DNA of 64,000 nucleotides from NCBI RefSeq assembly GCF_019443105.1, contig NZ_JAHZIJ010000009.1, positions 122,257-186,256 on the forward strand. The letters run 5' to 3'. This DNA is from Paenibacillus oenotherae. GTDB lineage: Bacteria; Bacillota; Bacilli; Paenibacillales; Paenibacillaceae. Made by a program: the position numbers and the translations under genes. Below the pieces are notes generated by a model. That model was not told the DNA's origin. It did no database searches and saw nothing but the letters and a program-made list of their open reading frames with translations. Each line of letters opens with the position of its first letter. The stretch's first letter is position 1. Positions 16,798 to 25,687 of the stretch are shown one piece after another.

Positions 16798-17213
16798 TGG
16801 CCCGGGTCATTACAGACCTATCTGGCGAGTTTCATCCTTGCCCTAAACCTGGCAAATCAGTCCGTGTAAATCCTACACAAAAGCAGATGGGTGACATAAG
16901 CGCCAAGGTGGACAAGCAGCTAAAGGCAAGGTCAAAGGGCATCTGCGAGGTTAAGGAGCGCTGTAGCGGCGCTCCAGCTGCCGAGAGAGCCCATACAATA
17001 GGACGGCGCATTATCCCGCATAAGACAACCGTAGATGATCTATTTCATGCTTGCGTAGCCTGTCACCATTGGCTGGATCGTGATCCTGCCGGGATAAGGT
17101 TTAGGCGATCGGTCCGGGAAATAGGCACGACAGAATATTTATTGAAGGGAGCATATAACAATGGCTGTATTGAATACAAAAGCACTTTGCAAACAGATAA
17201 GAGCAAGCCGTAA
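16797..17213 (+). CDS. HNH-like phage nuclease
   Basis: A 138-residue protein with a Cys/His cluster resembling an HNH fold: GICEVKERCSGAPAAERAHT, then LFHACVACHHWLDRD. The AH...CxxCHHxLD pattern fits a beta-beta-alpha-metal nuclease. Its ATG overlaps the upstream stop (TGATG). Possible role in recombination or branched-DNA cleavage, similar in position to NinG/Rap or RusA genes. Confidence 0.6.
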   Translation: MARVITDLSGEFHPCPKPGKSVRVNPTQKQMGDISAKVDKQLKARSKGICEVKERCSGAPAAERAHTIGRRIIPHKTTVDDLFHACVACHHWLDRDPAGIRFRRSVREIGTTEYLLKGAYNNGCIEYKSTLQTDKSKP

Positions 17214-17682
17214 TCAAGTAATCTGGTCTTTCAACGGAGAGGAACACCTAATTACAAACCGTCACTGGGGTGTGAAATTCACCGAACTTCCGACAGACAT
17301 CAAGGTTACGTTATTGACGACTTTTGAAGGTGAGACTCCAAATATTAATGAAACACTGTCAAAAATGTCGGGGATTAGTGTGAAAAAACCAGAAGCTTTA
17401 AAACTTCCTTTCCCTTCCAAAGAGAACGAGAAGGAAGCTCAATGGACACTTTATTTAAGACAAATTGACAATGACCTGCTTAGGGTATTTAGAATTGGCG
17501 ATCAGTTCATTTATATCAAATCGTCATACTTGGAAGCGGCCTCGGACATTGGCCTGAAAGTGGTCGGAACAGGGCCTCATCAGCCTTTATACTTTCCAGA
17601 AATCAACTATTTAGTTTTGCCGGTCAGGCTCCAGCGTGAACCTGATTTACTATCCATTATGGAGGCGGAAGGTCGATGCTGA
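17161..17682 (+). CDS. Hypothetical phage protein, 173 residues
   Basis: Starts at ATG 17161 behind GAAGGGAGC, overlapping the HNH gene by 53 bp and the ssb gene by 7 bp. Mixed alpha/beta sequence ([20 protein letters not shown], then [20 protein letters not shown]). I do not recognise the family. Its location between recombination genes and ssb points to DNA metabolism. Confidence 0.65.
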   Translation: MAVLNTKALCKQIRASRNQVIWSFNGEEHLITNRHWGVKFTELPTDIKVTLLTTFEGETPNINETLSKMSGISVKKPEALKLPFPSKENEKEAQWTLYLRQIDNDLLRVFRIGDQFIYIKSSYLEAASDIGLKVVGTGPHQPLYFPEINYLVLPVRLQREPDLLSIMEAEGRC

Positions 17683-18089
17683 ATCGGGTGATTTTAATCG
17701 GTCGCTTAACTAAAGACCCTGAATTAAGATACACACCGTCAGGTCATGCGACATCGACATTTACACTTGCAACGGATCGGCCGTTCAGCAGCGGTCAAGG
17801 CGAAAGGGAAGCGGATTTTATCCCTATCGTGACTTGGCGTCAGACTGCGGAGGCTTGCGCCAACTACTTACGCAAGGGCCGTCTGTGCGCCGTCGAGGGG
17901 CGGATACAGACACGGAACTACGAGAACAACGAAGGCCGCAGGGTTTATATAACTGAGGTTGTAGCGGACAATGTTCGTTTCTTGGAGCGCGGCCAGACAC
18001 CTCAGTCCTCTCCAGAACGGGGGCAGGGCGATCCGTTCCCGGATGATGGACGACCGATTGACATATCAGATGATGACCTTCCGTTCTAG
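17676..18089 (+). CDS. ssb: Single-stranded DNA-binding protein
   Basis: A 137-residue SSB: OB fold [49 protein letters not shown] and [14 protein letters not shown], then a flexible linker and the acidic tip SDDDLPF that recruits host repair and replication proteins. Full length for a phage SSB. Confidence 0.97.
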   Translation: MLNRVILIGRLTKDPELRYTPSGHATSTFTLATDRPFSSGQGEREADFIPIVTWRQTAEACANYLRKGRLCAVEGRIQTRNYENNEGRRVYITEVVADNVRFLERGQTPQSSPERGQGDPFPDDGRPIDISDDDLPF

Positions 18090-18272
18090 ATGATAAACGA
18101 TAAACCATTAATGCAATCGGGCGTATCAGAGCGGATTTGGATGATAGCAGGGAATGACCTTGACGAATTTTACCGGGAGGTACAGCGCTATTTTGCGCTG
18201 GCCTACCCGGGCTTTACACCAGTTAACTATAACTTTGAGCGGCGCATTGTGTGGCTGCGGGATGACAGATAA
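18090..18272 (+). CDS. Hypothetical phage protein, 60 residues
   Basis: Immediately follows ssb. Product MINDKPLMQSGVSERIWMIA, then FYREVQRYFALAYPGFTPVN. No domain recognised. The start may be the later ATG at 18108 or 18141. Confidence 0.5.
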   Translation: MINDKPLMQSGVSERIWMIAGNDLDEFYREVQRYFALAYPGFTPVNYNFERRIVWLRDDR

Positions 18273-18287
18273 GGGAGGAGGGCCGCG

Positions 18288-19166
18288 ATGGCATGGATAG
18301 AGAGCCACCAAGAATTAGCGAGGCATCCTAAGACACGAAAACTGGCGCGGAAGCTTGGTGTATCCATTCCGGCGGCAGTAGGTCACCTGCATTTCTTATG
18401 GTGGTGGGCTTTGGATTACGCTCAAGACGGAGATTTAACTTCATTCGAACCAGAAGACATTGCTGAAGCGATGGAATGGCCGTGTGACACGGCACACGAT
18501 TTAATAACGGCATTGGTAGATTCTGTATTCATAGACAATGAGGACGGCCAACTGACGCTACATGATTGGTACGATTACGCAGGACGTCTCGTGGACAAGC
18601 GTGAGCAAAACCGCGAACGGAAGCGGAAGTCACGCGCCAAGAAACAAGACGAATCAGAAAGTCACGCGCCAGTCACGCGCCAGTCACGCGGACAAACCGA
18701 TGACGTATCTGATGGTCACGGGGCTACAGAACCCAACCCAACCCAACCAAACAGAACAGTACAGAACAGTAAAGTAAGGACCGCATTTGAAGCATACACT
18801 TCAAATCCTACTCTTATTGAGTCTCTGGAATCATTCATTGAATTCCGCAAGAAGATCAAGAAACCGATGACAGAAAAGGCCGTTACGCTGCTCATGGGCA
18901 ATTTGGATAAGTTAGCAAGCAATGACGAAGACAAGGTAGCAATTTTGGAACAATCGATTTTGAACGGGTGGCAAGGAGTATTTGCTTTAAAAGGGGATAC
19001 GAATCAGAATCGGAGCCGGAACCAAAATGGATACAGCAACAAGCCCCAAATACAGATCGTTAAACCGGGATCTTCCAGTGATTTAACACCGGAGGAAATG
19101 GAGAATATCCGGGCGCTCGCCCGGAAACTTGATGGCAATAAGGAACGGGAGGGGCATCCAGGATGA
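18288..19166 (+). CDS. Phage replication initiator / replisome organiser
   Basis: A 292-residue protein. N-terminal winged-helix domain (~1-100; SHQELARHPKTRKLARKLGV, LHFLWWWALDYA, LHDWYDYAG), then a basic/Ser-rich linker (~105-165) and a C-terminal helical domain (~165-240, ESFIEFRKKIKKPMTEKAVT). This is the N-phage-replisome-organiser plus DnaD/DnaB2-like layout of Firmicute phages that lack their own helicase. The linker DNA carries iterons (18629-18691), so the origin is probably inside the gene. GGGAGGAGGG precedes ATG. Confidence 0.82.
   Translation: MAWIESHQELARHPKTRKLARKLGVSIPAAVGHLHFLWWWALDYAQDGDLTSFEPEDIAEAMEWPCDTAHDLITALVDSVFIDNEDGQLTLHDWYDYAGRLVDKREQNRERKRKSRAKKQDESESHAPVTRQSRGQTDDVSDGHGATEPNPTQPNRTVQNSKVRTAFEAYTSNPTLIESLESFIEFRKKIKKPMTEKAVTLLMGNLDKLASNDEDKVAILEQSILNGWQGVFALKGDTNQNRSRNQNGYSNKPQIQIVKPGSSSDLTPEEMENIRALARKLDGNKEREGHPG
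18629..18691 (+). repeat. GTCACGCGCCA iterons, candidate replication origin
   Basis: GTCACGCGCCA occurs at 18629-18639, 18661-18671 and 18672-18682, followed by GTCACGCGG at 18683-18691. The last three are head to tail with an 11-bp period (one helical turn). They lie in the linker-coding part of the initiator gene, the usual place for theta-phage origins. An AT-rich, repeat-containing segment (CCCAACCCAACCC, ACAGAACAGTACAGAACAGT) follows within 100 bp. Confidence 0.6.
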
Positions 19167-19498
19167 ATACATTTAAGCTCAAGGGTGAGCTTCGCCGGAA
19201 TGTACCGGATGAGGGGGATAAACTCGACGGCATAACTTTCGATAAGTTGGGCCGAATGAAGTACCACCCAGAATTTCATTTTAATCACGGCAAACCGTTT
19301 ACTTTGGACGAGAAAATCTATTTGACCAAATATTATGAATTGGACGGACCGCGGGCTATAGGTTTTGCACTAGGAAGAACGGAGCATACGGTAATGAACA
19401 TCGTCTGTAATATGCGTAAAAGCGGTGAGTGGAAGCGATACGCCTCCTTATCCGATGACGAGTGGCTGAGTATTACTGAGGGAGCTGAGGCCGTATGA
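19163..19498 (+). CDS. Hypothetical phage protein with HTH-like segment
   Basis: A 111-residue protein overlapping the initiator by 4 bp (ATGA). Segment FTLDEKIYLTKYYELDGPRA, then IGFALGRTEHTVMNIVCNMR, is a helix-turn-helix of the kind used to recognise DNA. Probably a small early regulator; family not recognised. Confidence 0.65.
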   Translation: MNTFKLKGELRRNVPDEGDKLDGITFDKLGRMKYHPEFHFNHGKPFTLDEKIYLTKYYELDGPRAIGFALGRTEHTVMNIVCNMRKSGEWKRYASLSDDEWLSITEGAEAV

Positions 19499-19941
19499 AC
19501 GAACACATCAACCGAGGCCCACGCCGACCGGTACCACAACACACACCGCCAGAGCCGTATAACAACGGTGTTATCGAATACCAGCTTAATGATGTTGAGT
19601 TGGCTTGGGCTCGCGCCGGAAGAACTGACCTGATAGCAACGGGTGAGCAGCGCGGGCTAAAGGCTGAGCCGCTACCACCAAGGGTGTTTAAGGAACTGAA
19701 GCCGGAACCTGTGAAAAGGTCGGCTGCATCAAAAATACTCGAGTCGATACCAACTGAAACCCTGCAGATGCACATAAAGGCTGGTCTGACAAATAGAGAA
19801 ATCGGAGATTTATATAACTTGACTGCATCGAGCATATCCAGCCTATTGTGTAACCGTGGACTTGGAGGCAAAAAGGGCGTCCCGCGTAGGCGGCACAAAG
19901 GCAAGGGGGCAGGACAGTATGCAAGAGATCATCATAGATAA
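19495..19941 (+). CDS. Hypothetical phage protein with C-terminal HTH
   Basis: A 148-residue protein. Pro-rich N-terminus (PRRPVPQHTPPEPYNNGVIE) and a C-terminal helix-turn-helix (LTNREIGDLYNLTASSISSL) ending in a very basic tail (GKKGVPRRRHKGKGAGQY). It overlaps neighbours at both ends (19495-19498 and 19919-19941), so it is part of the same translation-coupled operon. Confidence 0.65.
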   Translation: MNEHINRGPRRPVPQHTPPEPYNNGVIEYQLNDVELAWARAGRTDLIATGEQRGLKAEPLPPRVFKELKPEPVKRSAASKILESIPTETLQMHIKAGLTNREIGDLYNLTASSISSLLCNRGLGGKKGVPRRRHKGKGAGQYARDHHR

Positions 19942-21352
19942 CTTTGCCGGGGGCGGTGGTGCCAGCACCGGAGCGGAGAAGGCAACGGGACGCAGTGTGG
20001 ATGTTGCCATCAACCATGATGAACCAGCAATAGTGATGCATGAGGCCAATCATCCCGAAACCAAACATTATTGTGAATCTGTCTGGGATGTCGATCCACG
20101 TGTCGTGGTGGCCGGCCGGAAAGTGGGGTTGGCGTGGTTTTCGCCGGACTGTACACATCACAGTAAAGCGCGGGGTGGGAAGCCCCGACAGAAAAATATT
20201 CGCGGTTTGGCATGGGTGGCCGTTCGCTGGGCTGCTACGGTGCAGCCAAGGGTTATTATTCTCGAAAACGTTGAGGAGTTCCAAGATTGGGGTCCGCTCG
20301 ATAAAAACGGCCATCCTATCAAGGCGCGGAGGGGGCACACGTTTCAATCATTCGTGAATGCTCTACGGCGGCAAGGATATGAGGTTGAGTGGAAAGAGCT
20401 TACTGCTAGTGATTTTGGAGCTCCAACAAGCAGGACGCGTCTGTTTCTTATTGCTCGCTGTGACGGAAAGCCAATTGTCTGGCCGTTGCCAACACACGCA
20501 CATAGACGATCACCGGCGGTTGCAGCTCGGCTCCTTGAACCCTACAAACCATCATCCGGAATTATTGACTGGACGATTCCCTGCAAGTCAATCTTTGGTA
20601 GGGAGCGACCGCTCGCGGATAAGACGATGCGTCGTCTAGCACTTGGAACTTATAAATTCGTCATCAATGATTCAGATCCGTTTATTGTCCCGGATGAACA
20701 CATTCATCCTTGGATGCAGGAGATTGACGAAGGAAATGCATCAGTAGTCTCGGCTTTTCTCTCCACTTACTACGGAGAAACGAAGGCAGGGAAGGCCCGT
20801 GGTAGCAGCCTGCACGATCCCCTCCATACAATCACGGCGGGCGGTAATCGATTTGCGCTGGTGACCAGTCACCTGACAAAGTTTCGCGGAACAAATATTG
20901 GATCGTCTTTAAAGGATCCGCTGCCTACCATCACTGCAGGTGGACAGCATCTCGGCCAGGTATATGCGTTCCTCACGATGTACTACGGCACTGGTGTCGG
21001 TCAAGACCTACGGGAGCCGATTAATACGATTGTCACCAAGGACCGGTTCGGTCTGGTGCTTATCCGCGGCATCGCTTATCAAATCGTAGATATCTGCATG
21101 CGGATGCTTACACCGCGGGAGCTCTACCGGGGACAAGGTTTCCCGGAAAGCTATATCATCAATCCGATTTACCAAGGTAAACATTTCCCGATCAAACAGC
21201 AGGTCGCTAAAGTTGGAAATTCTGTATCGCCGGTAATGTCCGAGGTGCTGGTTCGGGCCAATCTACCAGAGCTATGCACGGGATCGGGCAATACACTGGC
21301 GTTTGAGAGGTACACCGCCGCTGCTGCCGGTCAGCTGCAGCTATCAATGTGA
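19919..21352 (+). CDS. Phage C5-cytosine DNA methyltransferase
   Basis: A 477-residue protein. Motif I is IIDNFAGGGGASTGAEKA (SAM binding). Motif IV is LAWFSPDCTHHSKARGG, in which the catalytic Cys is preceded by Asp where most m5C enzymes have Pro-Cys. Motif VI is ILENVEEF and the C-terminal motif X is QQVAKVGNSVSPVMSEV. The region after ~180 is the target-recognition domain. It probably protects phage DNA against host restriction. I start at ATG 19919 (AAGGGGGCAGGACAGT); no endonuclease gene lies beside it. Confidence 0.9.
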   Translation: MQEIIIDNFAGGGGASTGAEKATGRSVDVAINHDEPAIVMHEANHPETKHYCESVWDVDPRVVVAGRKVGLAWFSPDCTHHSKARGGKPRQKNIRGLAWVAVRWAATVQPRVIILENVEEFQDWGPLDKNGHPIKARRGHTFQSFVNALRRQGYEVEWKELTASDFGAPTSRTRLFLIARCDGKPIVWPLPTHAHRRSPAVAARLLEPYKPSSGIIDWTIPCKSIFGRERPLADKTMRRLALGTYKFVINDSDPFIVPDEHIHPWMQEIDEGNASVVSAFLSTYYGETKAGKARGSSLHDPLHTITAGGNRFALVTSHLTKFRGTNIGSSLKDPLPTITAGGQHLGQVYAFLTMYYGTGVGQDLREPINTIVTKDRFGLVLIRGIAYQIVDICMRMLTPRELYRGQGFPESYIINPIYQGKHFPIKQQVAKVGNSVSPVMSEVLVRANLPELCTGSGNTLAFERYTAAAAGQLQLSM

Positions 21353-21365
21353 GGTGATGACATAC

Positions 21366-22106
21366 TTGATTAACCAAATCATAAATGCGGATTGCTTCGA
21401 CATATTTCCAAACATCCCAACCGGCAGCGTGGACATGATTTTGTGCGATCTACCTTACGGCACTACACAGAGTCCATGGGATTCGATTCTACCATTTGGT
21501 CCGCTTTGGGCAGCATATGAACGGATCATCAAGGAGAACGGAGCGATCTTACTATTTGCCAAAGCTCCATTCGACAAGGCGCTCGCCGCCAGCAACATGA
21601 AGTTGTTCCGGTATGAATGGATTTGGGAAAAGAACAAAGCGACCGGGCATTTGAATAAAGAGTTGATGCCGTTACAGGCCCATGAGAATATTTTGGTCTT
21701 TTATAAAAAGCCGCCAACATATAACCCGCAAATGTCACAAGGACACAAGCCGATGAATGCGGCGACAGGGAATCATAAATCCACTGTTTACGGTGGAGGT
21801 AAAGCCACCCCTAATAATGCGGGATCAACCGAGAGATACCCGCGCAGCGTGCTTTACTATCCAGTGGTAAACAACGACGATCCTGAGCGCATCCATCCAA
21901 ACCAAAAGCCGGTGCCGCTTTGCGAATACCTCATACGGACATACACAAATGAGGGAGGGCTTGTTCTTGATAACTGCGGTGGAAGCTGCACAACGGCAGT
22001 CGCGGCAGATAGAACCAATAGGAATTACATTGTGATCGAGAAAGAAGCTTATTGGGCGGCAGGCGGCGAAAATCGGATCAGGAATATGCAGTTGACACTT
22101 TTTTAA
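21366..22106 (+). CDS. Phage amino-methyltransferase (N6-adenine or N4-cytosine)
   Basis: A 246-residue beta-class layout. Catalytic motif IV comes early (MILCDLPYGTTQSPWDSIL) and the SAM motif I late (LVLDNCGGSCTTAVAADRTN), with the HPNQKPVPLCEYLIRTYT helix between. I prefer TTG 21366 because GAGGTG lies 9-10 nt upstream; ATG 21357 would sit on that RBS. It follows the m5C gene directly, making a two-methyltransferase cassette without visible restriction enzyme. Confidence 0.88.
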   Translation: MINQIINADCFDIFPNIPTGSVDMILCDLPYGTTQSPWDSILPFGPLWAAYERIIKENGAILLFAKAPFDKALAASNMKLFRYEWIWEKNKATGHLNKELMPLQAHENILVFYKKPPTYNPQMSQGHKPMNAATGNHKSTVYGGGKATPNNAGSTERYPRSVLYYPVVNNDDPERIHPNQKPVPLCEYLIRTYTNEGGLVLDNCGGSCTTAVAADRTNRNYIVIEKEAYWAAGGENRIRNMQLTLF

Positions 22107-22116
22107 GGAGGCAACC

Positions 22117-22767
22117 ATGCAGGAACCCAAGATAGACATAGAGCAGCTTATCCAGAAGTTAAGAGATATGGATAGACAATTGTACTATTATGTGCTTGCG
22201 AAAACTGTAAATGATGCGGCAGACACATTAGAGCATCAGCAGAGGGAGATCGAATCCCTACGCTCTCAACTGGCAGTGTCGGAAGATCAGTACAAAGTTA
22301 TCGCCGAAGAGAAAGCCGAGATTGAGATGTTACTAGAAGAGGCAGAACGGGAATGGGATGAACTCAGGGAAGAATACAATTTAGCTGTTTCAGCGGGCGT
22401 GGACACCGCAACAAGGTTGGTTGATACAAAAATGACATTGGACACACTCAGGGTAGCCAATACCGCTCTACTGAATGGACTGCGGTGGTATGGGGATGAA
22501 TCTATCTATGACACAAATGAGGGTGCGGAATATCCGGAAGTGTTAGTCGACGAGGGCGAACAAGCCCGTGATCTACTGGCCCAATACGATACCTCGAAAT
22601 CAGGAACTCTGCAATCAGTGTCTCTTGCTTGTCCCAATTGCAGTGAGAACAACGTATTTAACATTTGCGATGGTGAATTTCCTGACGTTGAATGGTTTAA
22701 ATGTTCGTTTTGTGGAGGCATTCCGACTAAGAACGAGTGGCTGGCCCAATACGATACATCACAATGA
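22117..22767 (+). CDS. Coiled-coil protein with C-terminal zinc ribbon
   Basis: A 216-residue protein. Residues ~35-95 are a long coiled coil (LEHQQREIESLRSQLAVSED, EEAEREWDELREEYN). The C-terminus has a four-Cys ribbon (LACPNCSENNVFNICDGEFP, then KCSFCGG). The motif LAQYDTS appears before and after the ribbon, an internal duplication. Function unknown. Confidence 0.65.
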   Translation: MQEPKIDIEQLIQKLRDMDRQLYYYVLAKTVNDAADTLEHQQREIESLRSQLAVSEDQYKVIAEEKAEIEMLLEEAEREWDELREEYNLAVSAGVDTATRLVDTKMTLDTLRVANTALLNGLRWYGDESIYDTNEGAEYPEVLVDEGEQARDLLAQYDTSKSGTLQSVSLACPNCSENNVFNICDGEFPDVEWFKCSFCGGIPTKNEWLAQYDTSQ

Positions 22768-22789
22768 ATTTCGGGGAAGGGGAGTTTCC

Positions 22790-23848
22790 ATGGAACAACT
22801 TAAATTGTTCGAGGTTTCTCCAGATTATCGGAGTCATAAGAAATATCGCAATAAGCTGTTTAAAACAAAAAATGAGATTGAGGCAGACCTAAGAGCAGAT
22901 GGTAAAGACCGGATATATCACGTTCTTTCATTCGGCGGCGGTACACAGTCAGCTCATCTACTTGAGCAGCACTTTCGAGGCGAGATTAATTATGATTTCA
23001 TCATCTTCTCGGATACCGGAGCAGAGCCGCAATTTATACATGATCAGGTCAGATGGTGGCGGTCACGGCAACAGGAGATAGAAAACGCCACACCTTTTAT
23101 AACAACGCACCACAGCAGCATGGAACGCGGTTTGGAAGAGATGCTGATGCGGTACATCCATACAGACTATCAGCGGTTTCAGATGCCTGTGTACTGCAGT
23201 CGGATCGATGAGGAGACAGGCGAGATAATCCCGGCAGGCATAATGCCCCGACAATGCACAGTGGACTTTAAGATCGTACCAGTTAAGCAAATGGCCCGCC
23301 GAATGGTGATGAACAAGCTGGGTTTGGAGTATCGCCAGAAGATGCCAGACGATATCGCCTTTATCATTGACATCGGTTTTAGCTATGACGAAATCAAAAG
23401 GATTCAACGTTATGAGTCGCCGCAATTCAAATACATGTATCTGGCCTATCCGCTGGTTGAGGAAAACATGACAACGCAGGATAGCATCGACTTCTTGATC
23501 GCCAACGGTCTGCCGACGCGCCGGAGCCGCTGTTATCTATGTCCCTTCAATTGCGATGACCATACGATCGGTATGGATTGGGACGAGATCATCCGGACGG
23601 AGCCGATTTCGTTCCTGAAAGCCTGCTGGTTCGACGAGCAACTGCGGAAGGTTCAGCGGAGCGGATCAAAGATCATGAGGAGCATCCCATATTTGCACTA
23701 CAGCCGACAGCCGCTTATGGAGGTATACCGGGAGGGTTATGAGCGAATCGCTGGAAGATATCGAAGCGATTTGGATGTCTGGGTAACGGAATGGGAAACA
23801 GCAATCCATCAGAAATATGCCATGATTCAGTCTTATGAAACGGGTTGA
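22790..23848 (+). CDS. PAPS-reductase / adenine-nucleotide alpha-hydrolase-like protein
   Basis: A 352-residue protein. The PP-loop is HVLSFGGGTQSAHLLEQHF (about 43-61; consensus SGGxDS, here SFGGGTQS), followed by IIFSDTGAEPQFIHDQVRWW as in PAPS reductase and DndC. Two Cys segments, MPRQCTVDFKIVPV and RRSRCYLCPFNCDDH, could hold an Fe-S cluster. Such enzymes activate substrates by adenylation, for example in sulfur transfer. Next to two DNA methyltransferases a nucleic-acid modification role is attractive but unproven. GGGGAAGGGGAG precedes ATG 22790. Confidence 0.82.
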   Translation: MEQLKLFEVSPDYRSHKKYRNKLFKTKNEIEADLRADGKDRIYHVLSFGGGTQSAHLLEQHFRGEINYDFIIFSDTGAEPQFIHDQVRWWRSRQQEIENATPFITTHHSSMERGLEEMLMRYIHTDYQRFQMPVYCSRIDEETGEIIPAGIMPRQCTVDFKIVPVKQMARRMVMNKLGLEYRQKMPDDIAFIIDIGFSYDEIKRIQRYESPQFKYMYLAYPLVEENMTTQDSIDFLIANGLPTRRSRCYLCPFNCDDHTIGMDWDEIIRTEPISFLKACWFDEQLRKVQRSGSKIMRSIPYLHYSRQPLMEVYREGYERIAGRYRSDLDVWVTEWETAIHQKYAMIQSYETG

Positions 23849-23887
23849 GAATTAACATTTTGAATACGGAATACATGGGAGGGCTTT

Positions 23888-24205
23888 ATGACAACAGCAA
23901 CGTTTTATAAAAATGGATTCGTGATTACAGGACATACACGAAATGACATTTGCAGCGAGCTATCCATGTTCGCATGGACGGTCACAAACATCATCATGAA
24001 TATTTCAGCAGGGAAGTATGTAACCGATGAAATTCCAGGTTACGGTCACTTCATCTTCGACCAAGAAGACCCGACATCAGCGCACATCTTCTCTGTAGCA
24101 ACACGAATGCTGCCGGTGTGGGCTGAAAAGTACGGTTGGAATGACTTTGTGAATATCAATGTGTTGAATGAAATTTTAACCTTACCTGATAGGGATGCAG
24201 ATTGA
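23888..24205 (+). CDS. Hypothetical phage protein, 105 residues
   Basis: Compact alpha/beta sequence: TATFYKNGFVITGHTRNDIC, ELSMFAWTVTNIIMNISAGK. The GH...C spacing and the helix after it recall the Prp ribosomal-protease fold, but the His-Cys distance is shorter than usual, so I do not call it Prp. GGGAGGG precedes ATG. Confidence 0.6.
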   Translation: MTTATFYKNGFVITGHTRNDICSELSMFAWTVTNIIMNISAGKYVTDEIPGYGHFIFDQEDPTSAHIFSVATRMLPVWAEKYGWNDFVNINVLNEILTLPDRDAD

Positions 24206-24237
24206 ATATAGAAGGCCGTGAGAGAGGACGGATAAGG

Positions 24238-24897
24238 ATGGATTACGATGATGAGTTTTACGACGAGCCGAGCGAGTTCGACCAGCAGATAGACGAGTTT
24301 AAGCAATCGCTGCTGAACGCAGTAAGGGATAAATATAAGGCCGAGATGGAACAGCTGCAGAAGAAAAACGAGGAGCTGCAAGATACAAAAAGCCGATTGG
24401 AAGAGATCGAGAGAGAGCATCGGAGAAAACTGAATGAACTGGACAGTGTGAAACGAGATGCGCTGAACATTGTCCGCAAAGAGAAACTAACCAAGCTAAT
24501 GGAATCGCTGTATGTGAAAGTTTATGCGGCAGAATCCTACAGAGAAGAATTGCCAAAATGCGATAAGTGTAATGAGCGGCGCATGATAGAGTTTCCTTCG
24601 CCGAGCGGAAAACTGCTTACAGAAGAATGCTCCTGCAAAAATGGTCGGAAAAAGTTCCGGCCCAAGGAACATGTATGTGTGGAGTTTGCCAGCAACGACG
24701 GTAAATTGTCGGCTTGGTACAAACCTAGCGATTGCATTGATTCGGAGCATATGAAATCGAGCACGTATATGGAAAGTTTAGGTGATGACGTTCCCTTCAG
24801 CGATATTAAATATCACTGGAAAAGTTTTTTTCTCGATGAGTCCAAGTGCCAAGCATATTGTGACTGGCTGACACAGAGAGAGGACGGATACAAATGA
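24238..24897 (+). CDS. Coiled-coil phage protein with Cys pairs
   Basis: A 219-residue protein. Acidic start MDYDDEFYDEPSEFDQQIDE and coiled coil over ~20-75 (KAEMEQLQKKNEELQDTKSR). A CDKCNERR...CSCKNGRKK zinc-binding-like pair lies at ~100-135. Unknown function. ATG 24238 has AGAGGA; an upstream TTG 24202 would add 12 residues. Confidence 0.6.
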   Translation: MDYDDEFYDEPSEFDQQIDEFKQSLLNAVRDKYKAEMEQLQKKNEELQDTKSRLEEIEREHRRKLNELDSVKRDALNIVRKEKLTKLMESLYVKVYAAESYREELPKCDKCNERRMIEFPSPSGKLLTEECSCKNGRKKFRPKEHVCVEFASNDGKLSAWYKPSDCIDSEHMKSSTYMESLGDDVPFSDIKYHWKSFFLDESKCQAYCDWLTQREDGYK

Positions 24898-25370
24898 GGG
24901 TTATAACGGTAATCCAGCCTTGGGCTACATTGATTGCAATCGGGGCTAAACGCTTTGAGACAAGACCGCGCCGGACACATATCCGGGGACCACTGGCGAT
25001 CCATGCAGGCAAAAAGGTAGACCGCGAAGCCTGCGAGAGGGAGCCTATCAAGTCCACGCTTGTTAAGTATGGCTATACATCGGATAATCTGCCGACCGGG
25101 GCGGTAGTGGCGACATGCCTAATATCTGAATGCTGGAAAGTAATTGGTGAAGCGGATGTACCTGTACAAGGAACTCGGGTCTTAATTGACCCAACAGGAG
25201 AGAAAATGTTTGGCATAACGCAAGATATCGACGAGTTTCATTTCGGAGACTTAACGCCTGGCCGCTACGCATGGGAACTAACTAACGTCAAGCAGCTCGC
25301 TGAGCCGATCCCGGCCAAAGGGCAGCAGGGGTTCTGGAACTTCCCTTTAGGAGAGGAGCAAGGTAAATGA
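24894..25370 (+). CDS. ASCH-domain protein
   Basis: A 158-residue PUA-like ASCH protein: VITVIQPWATLIAIGAKRFE, RRTHIRGPLAIHAGKKVD, then GAVVATCLISECWKV and GRYAWELTNVK. ASCH domains bind or cleave RNA or modified nucleosides. Frequent in Firmicute phages. Start overlaps the upstream stop by 4 bp. Confidence 0.88.
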   Translation: MRVITVIQPWATLIAIGAKRFETRPRRTHIRGPLAIHAGKKVDREACEREPIKSTLVKYGYTSDNLPTGAVVATCLISECWKVIGEADVPVQGTRVLIDPTGEKMFGITQDIDEFHFGDLTPGRYAWELTNVKQLAEPIPAKGQQGFWNFPLGEEQGK

Positions 25371-25687
25371 GTGAGTGGATTAAATGCAGCGAACGGCTGC
25401 CAGAACCTGCGCAAAGAGTGCTTGCGGTCTTTCTGACAGGCCATAAAGATAATCAGCGCATATCTCTTGTTGTATATGTCCCAGCAAAGAAAGTGAAGGC
25501 AGAAGATTTATGGAACGATGACAGTGGGGATTGTGTTGAATACGACGAAGAAAATGATTGTTATTATATCGATGAAGGTTGGTACGAGTCTTCCTATGAG
25601 TCCGAAACGGACTGGAAACTCACCTGTGAAGTGACTCATTGGATGCCGTTGCCGCAGGTTCCTAGTAAGAAGGAGGTCAGCCCATGA
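25367..25687 (+). CDS. DUF551-type phage protein
   Basis: A 106-residue protein with the DUF551 hallmark at both ends: SEWIKCSERLPEPAQRVLAV at the start and VTHWMPLPQVP at the end (W...RLP...V and THWMPLP). Role unknown. 4-bp overlap with the ASCH gene. Confidence 0.85.
   Translation: MSEWIKCSERLPEPAQRVLAVFLTGHKDNQRISLVVYVPAKKVKAEDLWNDDSGDCVEYDEENDCYYIDEGWYESSYESETDWKLTCEVTHWMPLPQVPSKKEVSP

Noticed and set aside
23888-24205. Prp-type ribosomal protein protease
   Set aside because: The GH and Cys are present but the spacing between them is about half the usual and the surrounding motif is weak.
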